DNA from: JANMAT01 sp031359995
GTDB taxonomy: Bacteria; Actinomycetota; Acidimicrobiia; Acidimicrobiales; Ilumatobacteraceae
NCBI GenBank assembly: GCA_031359995.1
Contig: JANMAT010000235.1
Location: forward strand, 1 to 64,000
Direction: 5' to 3'
DNA: 64,000 nucleotides
Part shown: piece by piece, positions 50,703 through 63,189 of the stretch
Layout of the letters: each line of letters begins with the position of its first letter
How positions within the stretch are numbered: position 1 is the stretch's first letter
Program-made: the position numbers and the translations under genes
The notes under the pieces: generated by a model
What the model saw: the letters and a program-made list of their open reading frames with translations, nothing else
What the model was told of the DNA's origin: nothing
Databases searched by the model: none

Positions 50703-52085
50703 TCAGGCGCGATGTCGGGTCCCCAGCACGCCGAAGGGATCGAAGCGGGCCTTCAGCACGGCCATGACGGCATCGACCTCGGGCGGCAGGTAGCGGCCGG
50801 CCCACGCCTCGTTGCGGGGCCCCACCCCGTGCTCGGCCGAGAAGCTCCCGCCGAGGGCGTCCACCACGTCGTACACCGCCGTGCGCAGGGCGGCCAGCGC
50901 CTCGCCCGTGGGGGCCAGCGCCGGCCGGGGGTAGAGCAGGTTCAGGTGCACCCCGCCGTCGCCCACGTGGCCGAAGTCGCTGAGCACGGCGCCCGGCGCT
51001 CGCGCCGCCAGCAGGGCCAGGGTGCGGGCCCGCAGCTCGGGCACCAGCGGGCGGGGCACCGACACGTCGAAGGCCACGACCGTGCCGAAGGCCTTCACCG
51101 ACTCGGTGACGCGGTGACGCAGCCCCCACCAGTGCTCGGGCGGGCCGAAGCGGGCGTCGGTGATCTCCTCGGCCCCGCTCAGCACCTCGGCCAGCCGGTC
51201 CGTCAGGTCGGCGTCGTCGTCGCCCGAGGTGAGCTCCACCAGGGCCGTCTGGGGCGGCACCCCGTCGGCGAACGGGCACGGGGTGCCGGTGTGGGCCAGG
51301 GTGCGGCCGAACGCCTCGGCCGAGAGCAGCTCGTAGGCGGTCAGCTCGGTCGGCACCTCACGCTCGAGCCGCTGCAGCAACCGCACCGACGCGGCATCGT
51401 CGGGCAGGGCCACCAGGGCGGCCGCGCGCCAGCGCGGCACCGGGTGAAGCTGCACCGTCACCGCCGTGATGACGCCGAGCTCGCCGCCGGTACCCACGAA
51501 CACCTGCTTGAGATCGAGGCCGGTGTTGTCCTTGCGCAGACCGCGCCCGCAGCGCAGCACCGTGCCGTCGTCGTCGGCCAGCACGACCTCGAGGGCCAGC
51601 AGGTTGTGGCGGACGTCGCCATAGCGGAGCAGGCGGGCACCCCCGGTGTTGGTGGCCACCATGCCCCCGAGCGACGGGTCGGACCCGAGGTCGATCGGGA
51701 AGCACAGCCCGTGCGCACCGGCCGCCTCGTTCAGCTGCGACAGGCGCACGCCGGAACCCACGCGGGCGACGCGGTCGACGGCGTCGACCCGCAGCGGTGA
51801 CGTGACGCGTTCGAGTGACAGCACCACCATGGTGCCGGTGGCGTCGGGCACCGATGCGCCCACGAGGCCCGAGTTGGCCCCCTGGGGCACCAGCCGCAGG
51901 CGGTGGCGCCGGGCCCAGGCCAGCACGGCGCGCACGCCGGCGACGTCGGCCGGCCGCACCACCGCGGCGGCGCGCCCCTGCCCCGAGCGGGCGTCGATCT
52001 CGTAGCGCGCCACGTCGTCGTCGGGCGTGAGCACGGCGCCGGGCCCGAGCGCCTGCGCCAGCTCGGTGAGCGCGGCGATGTTCAG
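50703..52085 (-). CDS. FAD-linked oxidase/dehydrogenase (D-2-hydroxyacid type)
   Basis: This protein of about 460 residues has an FAD-binding type-4 domain (AAVVRPADVAGVRAVLAWAR; VPQGANSGLVGAS; DLGSDPSLGGMVATNTGGAR) and a C-terminal cap with GHVGDGGVHLNLLYPRP and SAEHGVGPRN, as in D-lactate, glycolate and D-2-hydroxyglutarate dehydrogenases. The family N-terminus (ALTELAQALGPGAVLTPDDD) continues upstream of the first standard start (GTG 52034). A CTG at 52085 overlaps the aldehyde dehydrogenase stop as CTGA and has GGGAG six bases upstream, so I extend to it. Context favours D-2-hydroxyglutarate as substrate, by inference. Confidence 0.75.
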   Translation of the reverse strand: MNIAALTELAQALGPGAVLTPDDDVARYEIDARSGQGRAAAVVRPADVAGVRAVLAWARRHRLRLVPQGANSGLVGASVPDATGTMVVLSLERVTSPLRVDAVDRVARVGSGVRLSQLNEAAGAHGLCFPIDLGSDPSLGGMVATNTGGARLLRYGDVRHNLLALEVVLADDDGTVLRCGRGLRKDNTGLDLKQVFVGTGGELGVITAVTVQLHPVPRWRAAALVALPDDAASVRLLQRLEREVPTELTAYELLSAEAFGRTLAHTGTPCPFADGVPPQTALVELTSGDDDADLTDRLAEVLSGAEEITDARFGPPEHWWGLRHRVTESVKAFGTVVAFDVSVPRPLVPELRARTLALLAARAPGAVLSDFGHVGDGGVHLNLLYPRPALAPTGEALAALRTAVYDVVDALGGSFSAEHGVGPRNEAWAGRYLPPEVDAVMAVLKARFDPFGVLGTRHRA

Positions 52086-53590
52086 GAGGGGCTCCCGAAC
52101 ACGATGCCCTGGGCCAGGGGCAGGTCATCGGAGTAGTTCACCGTGTTCGTGGCCCGGCGCATGTATGCCCGCCACGCATCCGAGCCCGACTCGCGACCGC
52201 CACCGGTCTCCTTCTCCCCGCCGAAGGCCCCGCCGATCTCGGCGCCCGACGGTCCGATGTTCACGTTGGCGATGCCGCAGTCGGAACCCTCGGCCGACAG
52301 GAACCGCTCGGCCTCGCGCAGGTCGGTCGTGAAGATGCACGACGACAGGCCCTGGGGCACGTCGTTGTGCTGCGCGATGGCCTCGTCGAGGGTGTCGTAG
52401 GTGAGCAGGTACAGGATGGGCGCGAACGTCTCGCGCTTCACCACTGCCGTCTGTGCCGGCATCTCGACCACGGCCGGCTCCACGTAGAACGCGTCGGGGT
52501 GCTCCTCGGCGCGCACCCGGGCGCCGCCGTGCACCTTGCCGCCGTCGGCCTCGGCGGCGGCAAGGGCGCGTTGCATCGCGTCGAACGCGGCGGCATCGAC
52601 CAGTGGGCCCACCAGCGTGCCCTCGGCCATCGGGTCGCCGACCGGCAACGAGGCGTACGCGGCGGTGAGGGCCTCGAGCAGGCGGTCGCGCACCGACCGG
52701 TGGGCGATGACCCGGCGCAGGCTCGTGCAGCGCTGGCCGGCGGTGCCGACGGCCGAGAACGTGATGGCCCGCACGGCGAGGTCGAGATCGGCCGACGGGG
52801 CGACGATCATGGCGTTGTTGCCACCCAACTCGAGCAGGCTGCGGCCGAAGCGGGCGGCCACGCGCGGCGCCACGGCCGCGCCCATGCGGGTGGAGCCGGT
52901 GGCCGACACCAGCGGGATGCGTCGGTCGTCGGCCAGCTGGGCGCCCACCGGCGCGGCACCGACGAGCACCTGCGACAGATGGGCGGGCGCCTCCCCGAAG
53001 CGGGCCACCGCCCGCTCGAACAGGCCCTGCACCGCCAGTGCGGTGAGCGGCGTCTTCTCGCTCGGCTTCCACACCACCGGGTTGCCGCACACCAGCGCCA
53101 GCGTGGCGTTCCACGACCAGACCGCGACCGGGAAGTTGAACGCGGTGATCACCGCCACGGGGCCGAGCGGGTGCCACGTCTCGCGCATGACGTGCCCCGG
53201 GCGCTCGGACGCGATCGTGAGGCCGTAGAGCTGCCGCGACAGACCGACGGCGAAGTCGCAGATGTCGATCATCTCCTGCACCTCGCCCCGTCCCTCGGCG
53301 GTGATCTTGCCCGCTTCCAGGGTGACCAGGGCGCCGAGCGCGTCCTTGTGGGTGCGCAGCTCCTCGCCCAGCAGGCGCACCAGCTCGCCCCGTCGGGGCG
53401 CGGGCACCGCCCGCCAGGCCGTGAACGCCTCGACGGAGCGGGCCACGGCGGCATCGACCTCGGCGGCGGTGGCCCAGGTCAGCTGGGCGGTGGTGCGGCC
53501 GTCGATGGGGGAGCGGACCGGATGGTCTCCACCGGTCAGGACGGCGGGGTCGAGGCCGAGGGCCTGGAACAGTTCGGTGGCGCGGCTCAT
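52082..53590 (-). CDS. ALDH7-family aldehyde dehydrogenase (aminoadipate-semialdehyde type)
   Basis: This 502-residue NAD-dependent aldehyde dehydrogenase has FNFPVAVWSWNATLALVCGN, ELGGNNAMIVAP (general base Glu), nucleophile Cys in GTAGQRCTSLRR, and the ALDH7 (antiquitin) end GANFGG-like IGPSGAEIGGAFGGEKETGG with GRESGSDAWRAYMRR. ALDH7 oxidises alpha-aminoadipate semialdehyde or piperideine-6-carboxylate in lysine catabolism. The following FAD-linked oxidase would suit D-2-hydroxyglutarate, a later step of one lysine route, so the two may work in that pathway. Confidence 0.85.
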   Translation of the reverse strand: MSRATELFQALGLDPAVLTGGDHPVRSPIDGRTTAQLTWATAAEVDAAVARSVEAFTAWRAVPAPRRGELVRLLGEELRTHKDALGALVTLEAGKITAEGRGEVQEMIDICDFAVGLSRQLYGLTIASERPGHVMRETWHPLGPVAVITAFNFPVAVWSWNATLALVCGNPVVWKPSEKTPLTALAVQGLFERAVARFGEAPAHLSQVLVGAAPVGAQLADDRRIPLVSATGSTRMGAAVAPRVAARFGRSLLELGGNNAMIVAPSADLDLAVRAITFSAVGTAGQRCTSLRRVIAHRSVRDRLLEALTAAYASLPVGDPMAEGTLVGPLVDAAAFDAMQRALAAAEADGGKVHGGARVRAEEHPDAFYVEPAVVEMPAQTAVVKRETFAPILYLLTYDTLDEAIAQHNDVPQGLSSCIFTTDLREAERFLSAEGSDCGIANVNIGPSGAEIGGAFGGEKETGGGRESGSDAWRAYMRRATNTVNYSDDLPLAQGIVFGSPS

Positions 53591-53602
53591 GGACCCGCGA
53601 CG

Positions 53603-55210
53603 CTACCGTCGCTCGGGCAGCCGATCGACGGTGAACCGGAGCAGGTCGTGGTTGCCGCTCAGCAGGTCACGGCGCGTGGTGGCGTGCACGTTGGGCTCGG
53701 GCACGGCCACGCCGATGTCCTCGATGGGGATGCCGGCCGACGCCCGGACGCGCAGGGCCCGGCGCACGGCGACGCGCAGGGACATGCCGCCTTCGAGGAC
53801 GGCCGGCGACCCCTCGGCGTCGGGATCGGTGCGCAGCGCCACGTCGTGGTCGGTCCACACGTTCGCCCCACCGGCGCCGGTGGTGCCGCCGGTGCCGACG
53901 ATGGGCCCGATCTCGTTGTCGACCCAGCCGGCGGCGAACAGGTCGGCCGACGAGTAGCACAGCGGATCGACGATCAGCACCGACGGCAGCGTGGTGTGGC
54001 GGCCGTCGCCGTTGGCCTCGCGATCAGGATCGGTGATCGGGTAGGCCTGGGAGTACACCTCCCCGCTGCCCGCGGCCGCCTCGATCGACGGGAGCCACTG
54101 CCGCAGGGCCGGATCGATGCGGCAGAACTGCGCGGTGAGGTCGGTGGGTGTGAAGGCGAAGCGCGTCGGCTCGATGCGCGCCGGGGTGAACAGCTGGAGC
54201 AGCCGCTCGGCCGACTGGATGACCCCGCCCGGGTTGGCCCGGATGTCGACGAGCACGCCCCGGCAGCCGGCGTCCTCGAAGCCGCGCAGCAGCCGGGCGC
54301 ACTCGTCCACCACGGCCTGATGGTCGCCGTGCAGGAACGACCAGATGCGCAGGTGGCCGACGGGCGTGCGCCCCATCGGGCGCACCGAGGCGGTGATGAT
54401 GCGCAACCGGCTGCGCACACCGGCCGGTCGCCGCGAGGTGCCGCCGGCGAACAGCTCGCGCTTGGCCTGCTGGGCCTCCTCGCCACCGGGGTCGAGGGCC
54501 AGGTTCACGGGCGCGGCGGCGAAACCGGTCGCCGCCGCGGCCGCGTCGGGCGCGCCCGTGGGCGTGGAGCGCACGCGGGGCAGCACGCGCCACGGCAGGC
54601 GGGCCGTCAGTGAGCGGCGGTCGGGCGTGATGAACGTGAGCTCGACCCAGTGCTCGTCGGGCATCAGGTGGTCGGCCAGCGGCCGCACCGAGAGGCTCTC
54701 GAGCCCGCGCGCCAGCCGGGCCGCCTCGTTGGCGCCGCGCGTGGCGGCGGCGCGCCGCGCCACCGCGTCGTCGATGGGCACGCCGTTCCAATGGGTCACC
54801 CGCACCCCGGTGGCGAGCTCCGGGTGCACGCGACCCCAGGGCGCCAGCTTCGACACCAGGTACACCGGCCGGTCGCCGCGCACGTAGCGCTCCACCAGCA
54901 CTGGCAGCACCGCCACCGCGCGGCGCAACGGGTCGGGCGGACGCACGCCGGTGTGCAGGTCGCGCAGTTCGGTGAACACCCCGAGGGCCTCCTCGAGGAA
55001 GGCCCGATCGCTCACGGACTCGGCCCGTTCCCGTAGCACGCGCAGGCGCCCCACCGGATCGATGCCGTAGCGGGCCCGCTTCTGACGCAGGTGGGAGTAG
55101 GCCCCTTCGAGCACGTCCATGGCGACGTCGACCAGTGTGATGCGCTCGAACGTCGACAGGTGCGGGAAGCGTGACGCGAACGTCGGCAGGGCCACGCCCG
55201 GAGCGCTCAT
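53603..55210 (-). CDS. S41-family peptidase
   Basis: This 535-residue protein has a helical N-terminal half and a C-terminal protease fold: GHLRIWSFLHGDHQAVVDEC, LVDIRANPGGVIQSAERLL (the S41 NPGG signature) and IVDPLCYSSADLFAAGWVDN, in which the Ser of YSSAD is the likely nucleophile. No signal peptide is visible, so it may be cytoplasmic. The general-base Lys is not obvious after GTGGTTGAGGANVW. It overlaps the amidohydrolase gene by ATGA; together they may process a peptide or amide compound. Confidence 0.75.
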   Translation of the reverse strand: MSAPGVALPTFASRFPHLSTFERITLVDVAMDVLEGAYSHLRQKRARYGIDPVGRLRVLRERAESVSDRAFLEEALGVFTELRDLHTGVRPPDPLRRAVAVLPVLVERYVRGDRPVYLVSKLAPWGRVHPELATGVRVTHWNGVPIDDAVARRAAATRGANEAARLARGLESLSVRPLADHLMPDEHWVELTFITPDRRSLTARLPWRVLPRVRSTPTGAPDAAAAATGFAAAPVNLALDPGGEEAQQAKRELFAGGTSRRPAGVRSRLRIITASVRPMGRTPVGHLRIWSFLHGDHQAVVDECARLLRGFEDAGCRGVLVDIRANPGGVIQSAERLLQLFTPARIEPTRFAFTPTDLTAQFCRIDPALRQWLPSIEAAAGSGEVYSQAYPITDPDREANGDGRHTTLPSVLIVDPLCYSSADLFAAGWVDNEIGPIVGTGGTTGAGGANVWTDHDVALRTDPDAEGSPAVLEGGMSLRVAVRRALRVRASAGIPIEDIGVAVPEPNVHATTRRDLLSGNHDLLRFTVDRLPERR

Positions 55211-56772
55211 GCGTAGTAGCCGCGCAGCGGTGACAGCAGCCCGCGGTGGAAGGTGTGGGCGTCGACGGCGTCGAAGAACCGGTCGTCGTGCAGCAGGGTC
55301 TCGAGCTCGGGGATCGGGCACGGCTCGGGCGGATCGTTGCGGCCGGCGAACGCGGGATCGGCCCCGCCGGGCAGCGGCATGTCGCCGATCACGACCAGCG
55401 GTGCCCTGGGGTCGCCGAGATCGCCGCCGACGGCGGCGAGGGCGAGGGCCAGCTCGCGCGCCGCCACTTCGGGACGGGCCCGCACCGCTTCGAGACGACC
55501 CACGACGTCGGGCCAGGTGAAGAACTTCTCGCGGTTCTGGGGGCTGCGGATCACGGCCCGGCGGGCCAACGAGCCGACCTTCAGCGGTACGGCCGCGGTG
55601 GCGCCGGCCGCCTTCATGAGTGCCGTCATCCCGTAACGGGCTTCGCCGCCGACGACCACGAGGCGCACGTTGCGCTCGGTGCAGTCGATGAGGTTCCGGT
55701 ACGGGTCGGCCGTCGCCTTGCCCATGACGACGATGTCGGCCAGCCAACCCGGCGCGAGCCGACCGACCTGCGGCCCGGCGACCTCGGCGATGGCGTCGCC
55801 GGGGTTCGACGTGACCATGCGACACAGCTCGAGATCGGTGAACACCGGGCCCGTGGTGGCGGCGGCCGGCGGCTGGCGCCATGCGCCGGGTGCCCGGTTG
55901 CACAACTCGGCGACCTTCAGCTCGCCGAGGACGTGCTTGGTGCCCGACGGCGCCCAGTCGGAGCCGAGGCACACCCGCACACCGGCGGCCTTGGCCGCCA
56001 CGATGTCGACCGTGCCGCCGTACAGCCACATGTTCGAGAACGGCGACCACACCAGCGAGGCCTCCGCGGCGGCCAGCGCGTGGAACTGGTCGGTGCCGAG
56101 TGCGGTGCCGTGGATGGCCACGAAGCCCTTGCGCACGACGCCGCCGTCGGACGCGATCGTCCACTCCTTCAGCAGCTTCGGATCGACGCCCTCCGCGAGG
56201 TGGTAGATGAACCCGGCGCCCTTGGCCATCGACTGGGCCACGGGCACCAGGTCAGTGGCCTTGCCCTGCACGAGCGTGCCGACCCGGAAGAAGTCCTTCT
56301 TCGTGCCGAACCGTTCGGTGTCGATGTTGCGGACCACCGATCCGTCGACCGAGTGGTTGGCCTTGCCGTTGCCCTGCACGGTCGTGGTGCCGCCCACCAT
56401 CGCCTTCATCTCGACGTAGGCCATCAGGCTCGGCGCGCTCACCCAGCCCAGGAACGAGCCCGGATGGCTCACCGCCGGCCCGTAGCTCCTGGCGCGCGTC
56501 CACTGGTCGTGATCGGTCCACGGCGTGGTGCGGGCGGCGTCGGCCCACGGACCGATCGTGTTGTACGGCAGGTGGTTGTGGAGATCGATGAGACCGGGGT
56601 AGACGAACCCGCCGGCCTTCAGCGGCGTGACGCCGCTGAAACCCGTCGGCGCCGCGGCGGCGGAAGGGCTCACCGCGACGATGCGGCCGTCGTCGCCGAT
56701 GTAGACGACGCCGTCGGGGAGCACCGTCGCGTCGTCGTCCATGGTGACCACCGTGCCGCGGACTGCCCACAT
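55207..56772 (-). CDS. Amidohydrolase-superfamily protein
   Basis: This 521-residue metal-dependent hydrolase begins with MWAVRGTVVTMDDDATVLPD and the metal motif GLIDLHNHLPYN. It has a later His in FVAIHGTAL and Asp in VCLGSDWAPSG, with the beta-sandwich returning near PGWLADIVVMGKA. It resembles cytosine deaminase/ATZ-like enzymes that act on C-N bonds; the substrate cannot be named. It has a C-terminal extension of about 110 residues after the normal fold, ending near FFDAVDAHTFHRG. It overlaps the S41 peptidase gene by ATGA. Confidence 0.8.
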   Translation of the reverse strand: MWAVRGTVVTMDDDATVLPDGVVYIGDDGRIVAVSPSAAAAPTGFSGVTPLKAGGFVYPGLIDLHNHLPYNTIGPWADAARTTPWTDHDQWTRARSYGPAVSHPGSFLGWVSAPSLMAYVEMKAMVGGTTTVQGNGKANHSVDGSVVRNIDTERFGTKKDFFRVGTLVQGKATDLVPVAQSMAKGAGFIYHLAEGVDPKLLKEWTIASDGGVVRKGFVAIHGTALGTDQFHALAAAEASLVWSPFSNMWLYGGTVDIVAAKAAGVRVCLGSDWAPSGTKHVLGELKVAELCNRAPGAWRQPPAAATTGPVFTDLELCRMVTSNPGDAIAEVAGPQVGRLAPGWLADIVVMGKATADPYRNLIDCTERNVRLVVVGGEARYGMTALMKAAGATAAVPLKVGSLARRAVIRSPQNREKFFTWPDVVGRLEAVRARPEVAARELALALAAVGGDLGDPRAPLVVIGDMPLPGGADPAFAGRNDPPEPCPIPELETLLHDDRFFDAVDAHTFHRGLLSPLRGYYA

Positions 56773-56880
56773 GCGTACCTCCCCCGCCTCGTGCCCGGAT
56801 CGTATCGACCTTCAGAGGGCCGGGGTGGGGGTGGGATACGTGGACTTGCCCGCGGAGCCGGGGAGCACTAGGGAGGGCCC

Positions 56881-57636
56881 ATGTCCGACCCGGCCGCCAC
56901 CGTCGTCACGCGCACCGAAGGTGCCGTGGCCACCGTCACCCTCACCCGACCCGAGGCGCTCAACGCCATCACGCGCGAGATGCTGGTCGAACTGGCCGAC
57001 GCCCTCGACGCGTTGGCCGCCGACGCGGCGGTGTCGGTGGTGGTGCTGACGGGCGAGGGGCGGGCCTTCTCGGCCGGCGTCGACCTGAAGGCGCTGGGCC
57101 AGCGGTCGCTGGAAGGCGGCGGGGTGGGCGACCTGCTCGACCTGCCCGCCCGCGCCGTGATCGACCGGCTCACCCGCATGCCGAAGGTCGTGATCGCCCG
57201 GGTGAACGGCTTCTGCTTCACCGGCGCGCTGGAACTGGTGCTGGCGTGCGATCTGGTGGTGGCGGCCAACGAGGCGAAGTTCGGCGACACCCACGCCAAG
57301 TGGGGGCTGCGGCCCACCTGGGGCATGAGCCAGCGCCTCGTGCGCGCCGTGGGCATCGCCCGGGCGCGCGACCTGTCGTACACGGCCCGCACGTTCAGCG
57401 GCGCCGACGCCGCCGCCTGGGGCCTGGCGGCGCGGGCCGTGCCGCTCGCCGAGCTCGACGCCACGGTGCAGGATCTGGCGGCGGCGGTGGCGGCGAACTC
57501 CGGCGGTTCGCTGGCCGCCTACAAGGACCTGTTCCGCCACGCCCTCGACGAGGGCCTCGACGACGGGCTCGGGTACGAGGCCGCCACCGCCTACGTGATC
57601 GACGACACCGAGGACCGGGTCGCGTCGTTCCGGTGA
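56881..57636 (+). CDS. Enoyl-CoA hydratase/isomerase family protein
   Basis: This 251-residue crotonase-fold protein has the oxyanion-hole pattern GRAFSAGVDLKAL and VNGFCFTGALELVLACDL. The first Glu is present in the GALEL segment. In place of the second Glu the family motif reads AKWGLRPTWGMSQRL, so hydration chemistry may be changed. It is the first gene after a divergent region of about 110 bases and precedes the E1 dehydrogenase gene by 46 bases, possibly in one operon for branched-chain or 2-oxoacid breakdown. Confidence 0.8.
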   Translation: MSDPAATVVTRTEGAVATVTLTRPEALNAITREMLVELADALDALAADAAVSVVVLTGEGRAFSAGVDLKALGQRSLEGGGVGDLLDLPARAVIDRLTRMPKVVIARVNGFCFTGALELVLACDLVVAANEAKFGDTHAKWGLRPTWGMSQRLVRAVGIARARDLSYTARTFSGADAAAWGLAARAVPLAELDATVQDLAAAVAANSGGSLAAYKDLFRHALDEGLDDGLGYEAATAYVIDDTEDRVASFR

Positions 57637-57682
57637 CGCCATCGGGTGGAACCCGCCCGCCGATCCGCTAGGAAGTGCGGCG

Positions 57683-59905
<2,223 letters not shown>

Positions 59906-60008
59906 GCTCCGTCGGCCCAAGGGGCGTGACCCGGCCCTTGCGGCGGACCAGAGGAAACCGGCCCGGTCGACACCACCCAGCCCCCGGGTTCCGTCGTAGG
60001 ATGAACGG

Positions 60009-60419
60009 ATGGAAGCTTCCTCCTTCCCCGTGGCCAAGCAGGAACGCCGAGCCTTCGGTGAGCTGCAGGGTCGGATCCTCGGCGTGTTGTGGGCCGCTGG
60101 TCGTCCGCTCACGGCGGCCGAGGTGCTGACCGAGCTCGGCGACGACGTGGTGTACACCACCGTCGCCAAGGTGCTCGACCGGCTCCAGCTGCAAGACGTC
60201 GTGCGGCGGACCAAGGTCGGTCGCGCCTACACGTTCGAGCCGCTCGTGCAGGAGTCGGCCTTCGTCGCCGATCGGGTGCGCGGGCTCCTCGACCGCAGTC
60301 GCGATCGTGAGGCGGTCCTGCAGGGATTCGTCGACGGTCTCGAACCGGGTGATTCGGCGATCCTCGCCGCCATGCTGGACCGTCTGAACGTTTCGGCGTC
60401 TCCCCGCACCGAGTCGTGA
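60009..60419 (+). CDS. BlaI/MecI-family transcriptional repressor
   Basis: This 136-residue winged-helix protein matches the BlaI family: ELQGRILGVLWAAGRPLTAA, EVLTELGDDVVYTTVAKVLD (recognition helix region) and RTKVGRAYTFEPLV as the wing, then a C-terminal dimerisation helix (AILAAMLDRLNVS). These repressors are inactivated when a membrane metalloprotease cleaves them; such a gene follows directly (GTGA overlap). ATG 60009 is the start. It may control cell-wall stress or beta-lactam responses. Confidence 0.85.
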   Translation: MEASSFPVAKQERRAFGELQGRILGVLWAAGRPLTAAEVLTELGDDVVYTTVAKVLDRLQLQDVVRRTKVGRAYTFEPLVQESAFVADRVRGLLDRSRDREAVLQGFVDGLEPGDSAILAAMLDRLNVSASPRTES

Positions 60420-61333
60420 TCATCGGGTTGGCCGTCCTGCCGCTCGTGGCGGCGGTGGTGCTGGCCCTGTGCTCGCGCACCCTGGCCCGGCGGGTGGCGC
60501 CGTCGCTGGCCGCACGGGCCCTCTCCGGCGCGGCCGCGGCGGTGGGCGTGGCCACCGTCGGCGTGGTGGGCATCATCGGGTTCTTCGCGGTGGCCGAAGT
60601 GCCGAAGGTGGCCGCCATGGGTCATTGGTCGGCGCGGGTGGTCGCCCGACTGAGTGGTCTCCCGCCGACGGTGTGTCGTTTCGCACTCGTGCTGGCCGTG
60701 GCCGGCGTGGTCGCGGCGTCGGCGCATGTGGTGCGACTCGCCGCGCAGCACCGTCGAGTGGCACGCGAGCTGCCAAGGTCGCCGGCCGGTGATGTCGTGG
60801 TGGTGCCGGGCGCACAGCCGGCGGCCTTCGCCTTCAGCGGCGGGCGGCACGCCCGCGTCATCATCACCACCGCCCTGCTCGAACTGCTGCCCGACCCGGC
60901 ACTGCGCGAAGCGGTCATCGAGCACGAGCGCTCGCACCTGCGCCATCACCACCTCCTGCTCCGGTGCGTGACCGAGGTCGCCGCCCGCTTGAACCCGTTG
61001 TTGCGACCGGTGGTCGCCGCGGTGAACGACGCCACCGAACGGTGGGCCGACGAGGACGCTGCTCGACAGGTCGGCCCCGAGACGGTGGCCCGGGCGCTGC
61101 TCACGGTGGCGCTGGCCGGATCGGCCCCCCTGCCCGGCGTCGTCAGCTCGCTCACGGGCGGTCCGGTGCCGCAGCGGGTGCGGTGCCTGCTCGAGCCGCC
61201 GCCCCGGCGTCGCTGGGCCGTCGGGCTGCTCGTGCTGCTCGTGATGACCAGCGTGGCCGCAGTCGGGGCCATGACCCTCGACGTCGACGTGGCCGAGGAC
61301 ATCCTCATCGCGGCCAGCCATCTGGGCCGCTGA
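60416..61333 (+). CDS. M56/BlaR1-like membrane metallopeptidase
   Basis: This 305-residue membrane protease has an N-terminal helix, further helices (AAVGVATVGVVGIIGFFAVA; FALVLAVAGVVAASAHVV), the zinc site AVIEHERSHLRHHH (HExxH form) and a downstream acidic ligand region (TERWADEDAA). A final helix is near WAVGLLVLLVMTSVAAVGAM. It lacks the C-terminal beta-lactam-binding domain of BlaR1, so it is a short M56 type. GTG 60416 overlaps the repressor gene, which is its likely target. Confidence 0.85.
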   Translation: MIIGLAVLPLVAAVVLALCSRTLARRVAPSLAARALSGAAAAVGVATVGVVGIIGFFAVAEVPKVAAMGHWSARVVARLSGLPPTVCRFALVLAVAGVVAASAHVVRLAAQHRRVARELPRSPAGDVVVVPGAQPAAFAFSGGRHARVIITTALLELLPDPALREAVIEHERSHLRHHHLLLRCVTEVAARLNPLLRPVVAAVNDATERWADEDAARQVGPETVARALLTVALAGSAPLPGVVSSLTGGPVPQRVRCLLEPPPRRRWAVGLLVLLVMTSVAAVGAMTLDVDVAEDILIAASHLGR

Positions 61334-61342
61334 CCGCGCCGG

Positions 61343-62118
61343 TCACCAGGTCGAGCGGCTGAGCACCCCACCGTCGACGACGAGGCAGGTACCGCTGATC
61401 CAGCGCGCCGCAGGTGACGCGAGGAACAGGACCGCGTCGGCCACGTCCTCGGGCTGACCGAGCCGACCCAGGGGGCAGGCTGCGTGCCAGCGGGCCACGC
61501 CCTCGGGCCAGGCTGCGTCGAGACCGTCGCGATGGATGAGCCCGGGTGCGATGGCGTTCACGCGGATGCCGAGGCGCCCGAGCTCGAGCGCGGCGGCGCG
61601 CGTGTGGGCGATGACCGCCGCCTTCGACGCGGTGTAGTGGGAGTGGCCGCTGGCCGGCTGCAGCCCCTCGATGGAGGCGATGTTCACGACGGCGCCGCCG
61701 TCGCGGCGCAGGTGGGGCACCGCGAGCTGCGTGAGCCGGGCCACGCCTTCGACGTTCACCCGCAGCACGTCGTGCAGCTCGGCGGGGTCCATCTCGGCGA
61801 GCGCGCTCACCGGTTGGAGGGCGGCGTTGTTCACCAGCACGTCGAGCCGGCCGAACGCCGCGACGGTGTCGGCGCACACGCGGGCGGCGTCGTCGACCAC
61901 GTCGCCGCGCACGATGGCGAGGCCGTCTCCCAGCTCGGCGACCAGCGCCTCGGCCTGGGCGGTGCCGCGGTGCACGTGGAGCGCGACGCGCGCGCCCGCC
62001 TCGTGGAGGCGACGGGCGATGGCGGCGCCGATGCCGCCGTTGGCGCCGGTGACGAGCGCGACCCGGCCGCGCAGATCGAGCAGCTCGCCGACCGCCGGGG
62101 CGGTGCGGCCCGGGCCGG

Positions 62119-62122
<4 letters not shown>
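61343..62122 (-). CDS. SDR-family oxidoreductase
   Basis: This 259-residue short-chain dehydrogenase has TGANGGIG, VNNAALQ, Ser in IASIEG and catalytic YTASK; the end WISGTCLVVDGGVLS is usual. GTG 62122 was chosen because it overlaps the mtnA stop (GTGA) and the nucleotide-binding fold begins soon after. It may serve the methylthioribose pathway or be an unrelated passenger of this two-gene operon. Confidence 0.8.
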
Positions 62123-63132
<1,010 letters not shown>

Positions 63133-63189
63133 CCGGCGAGGGTATCCCCGATCGCCTGTCGGCCTGCTCTGGCCGCTACCGTCCCCAGG

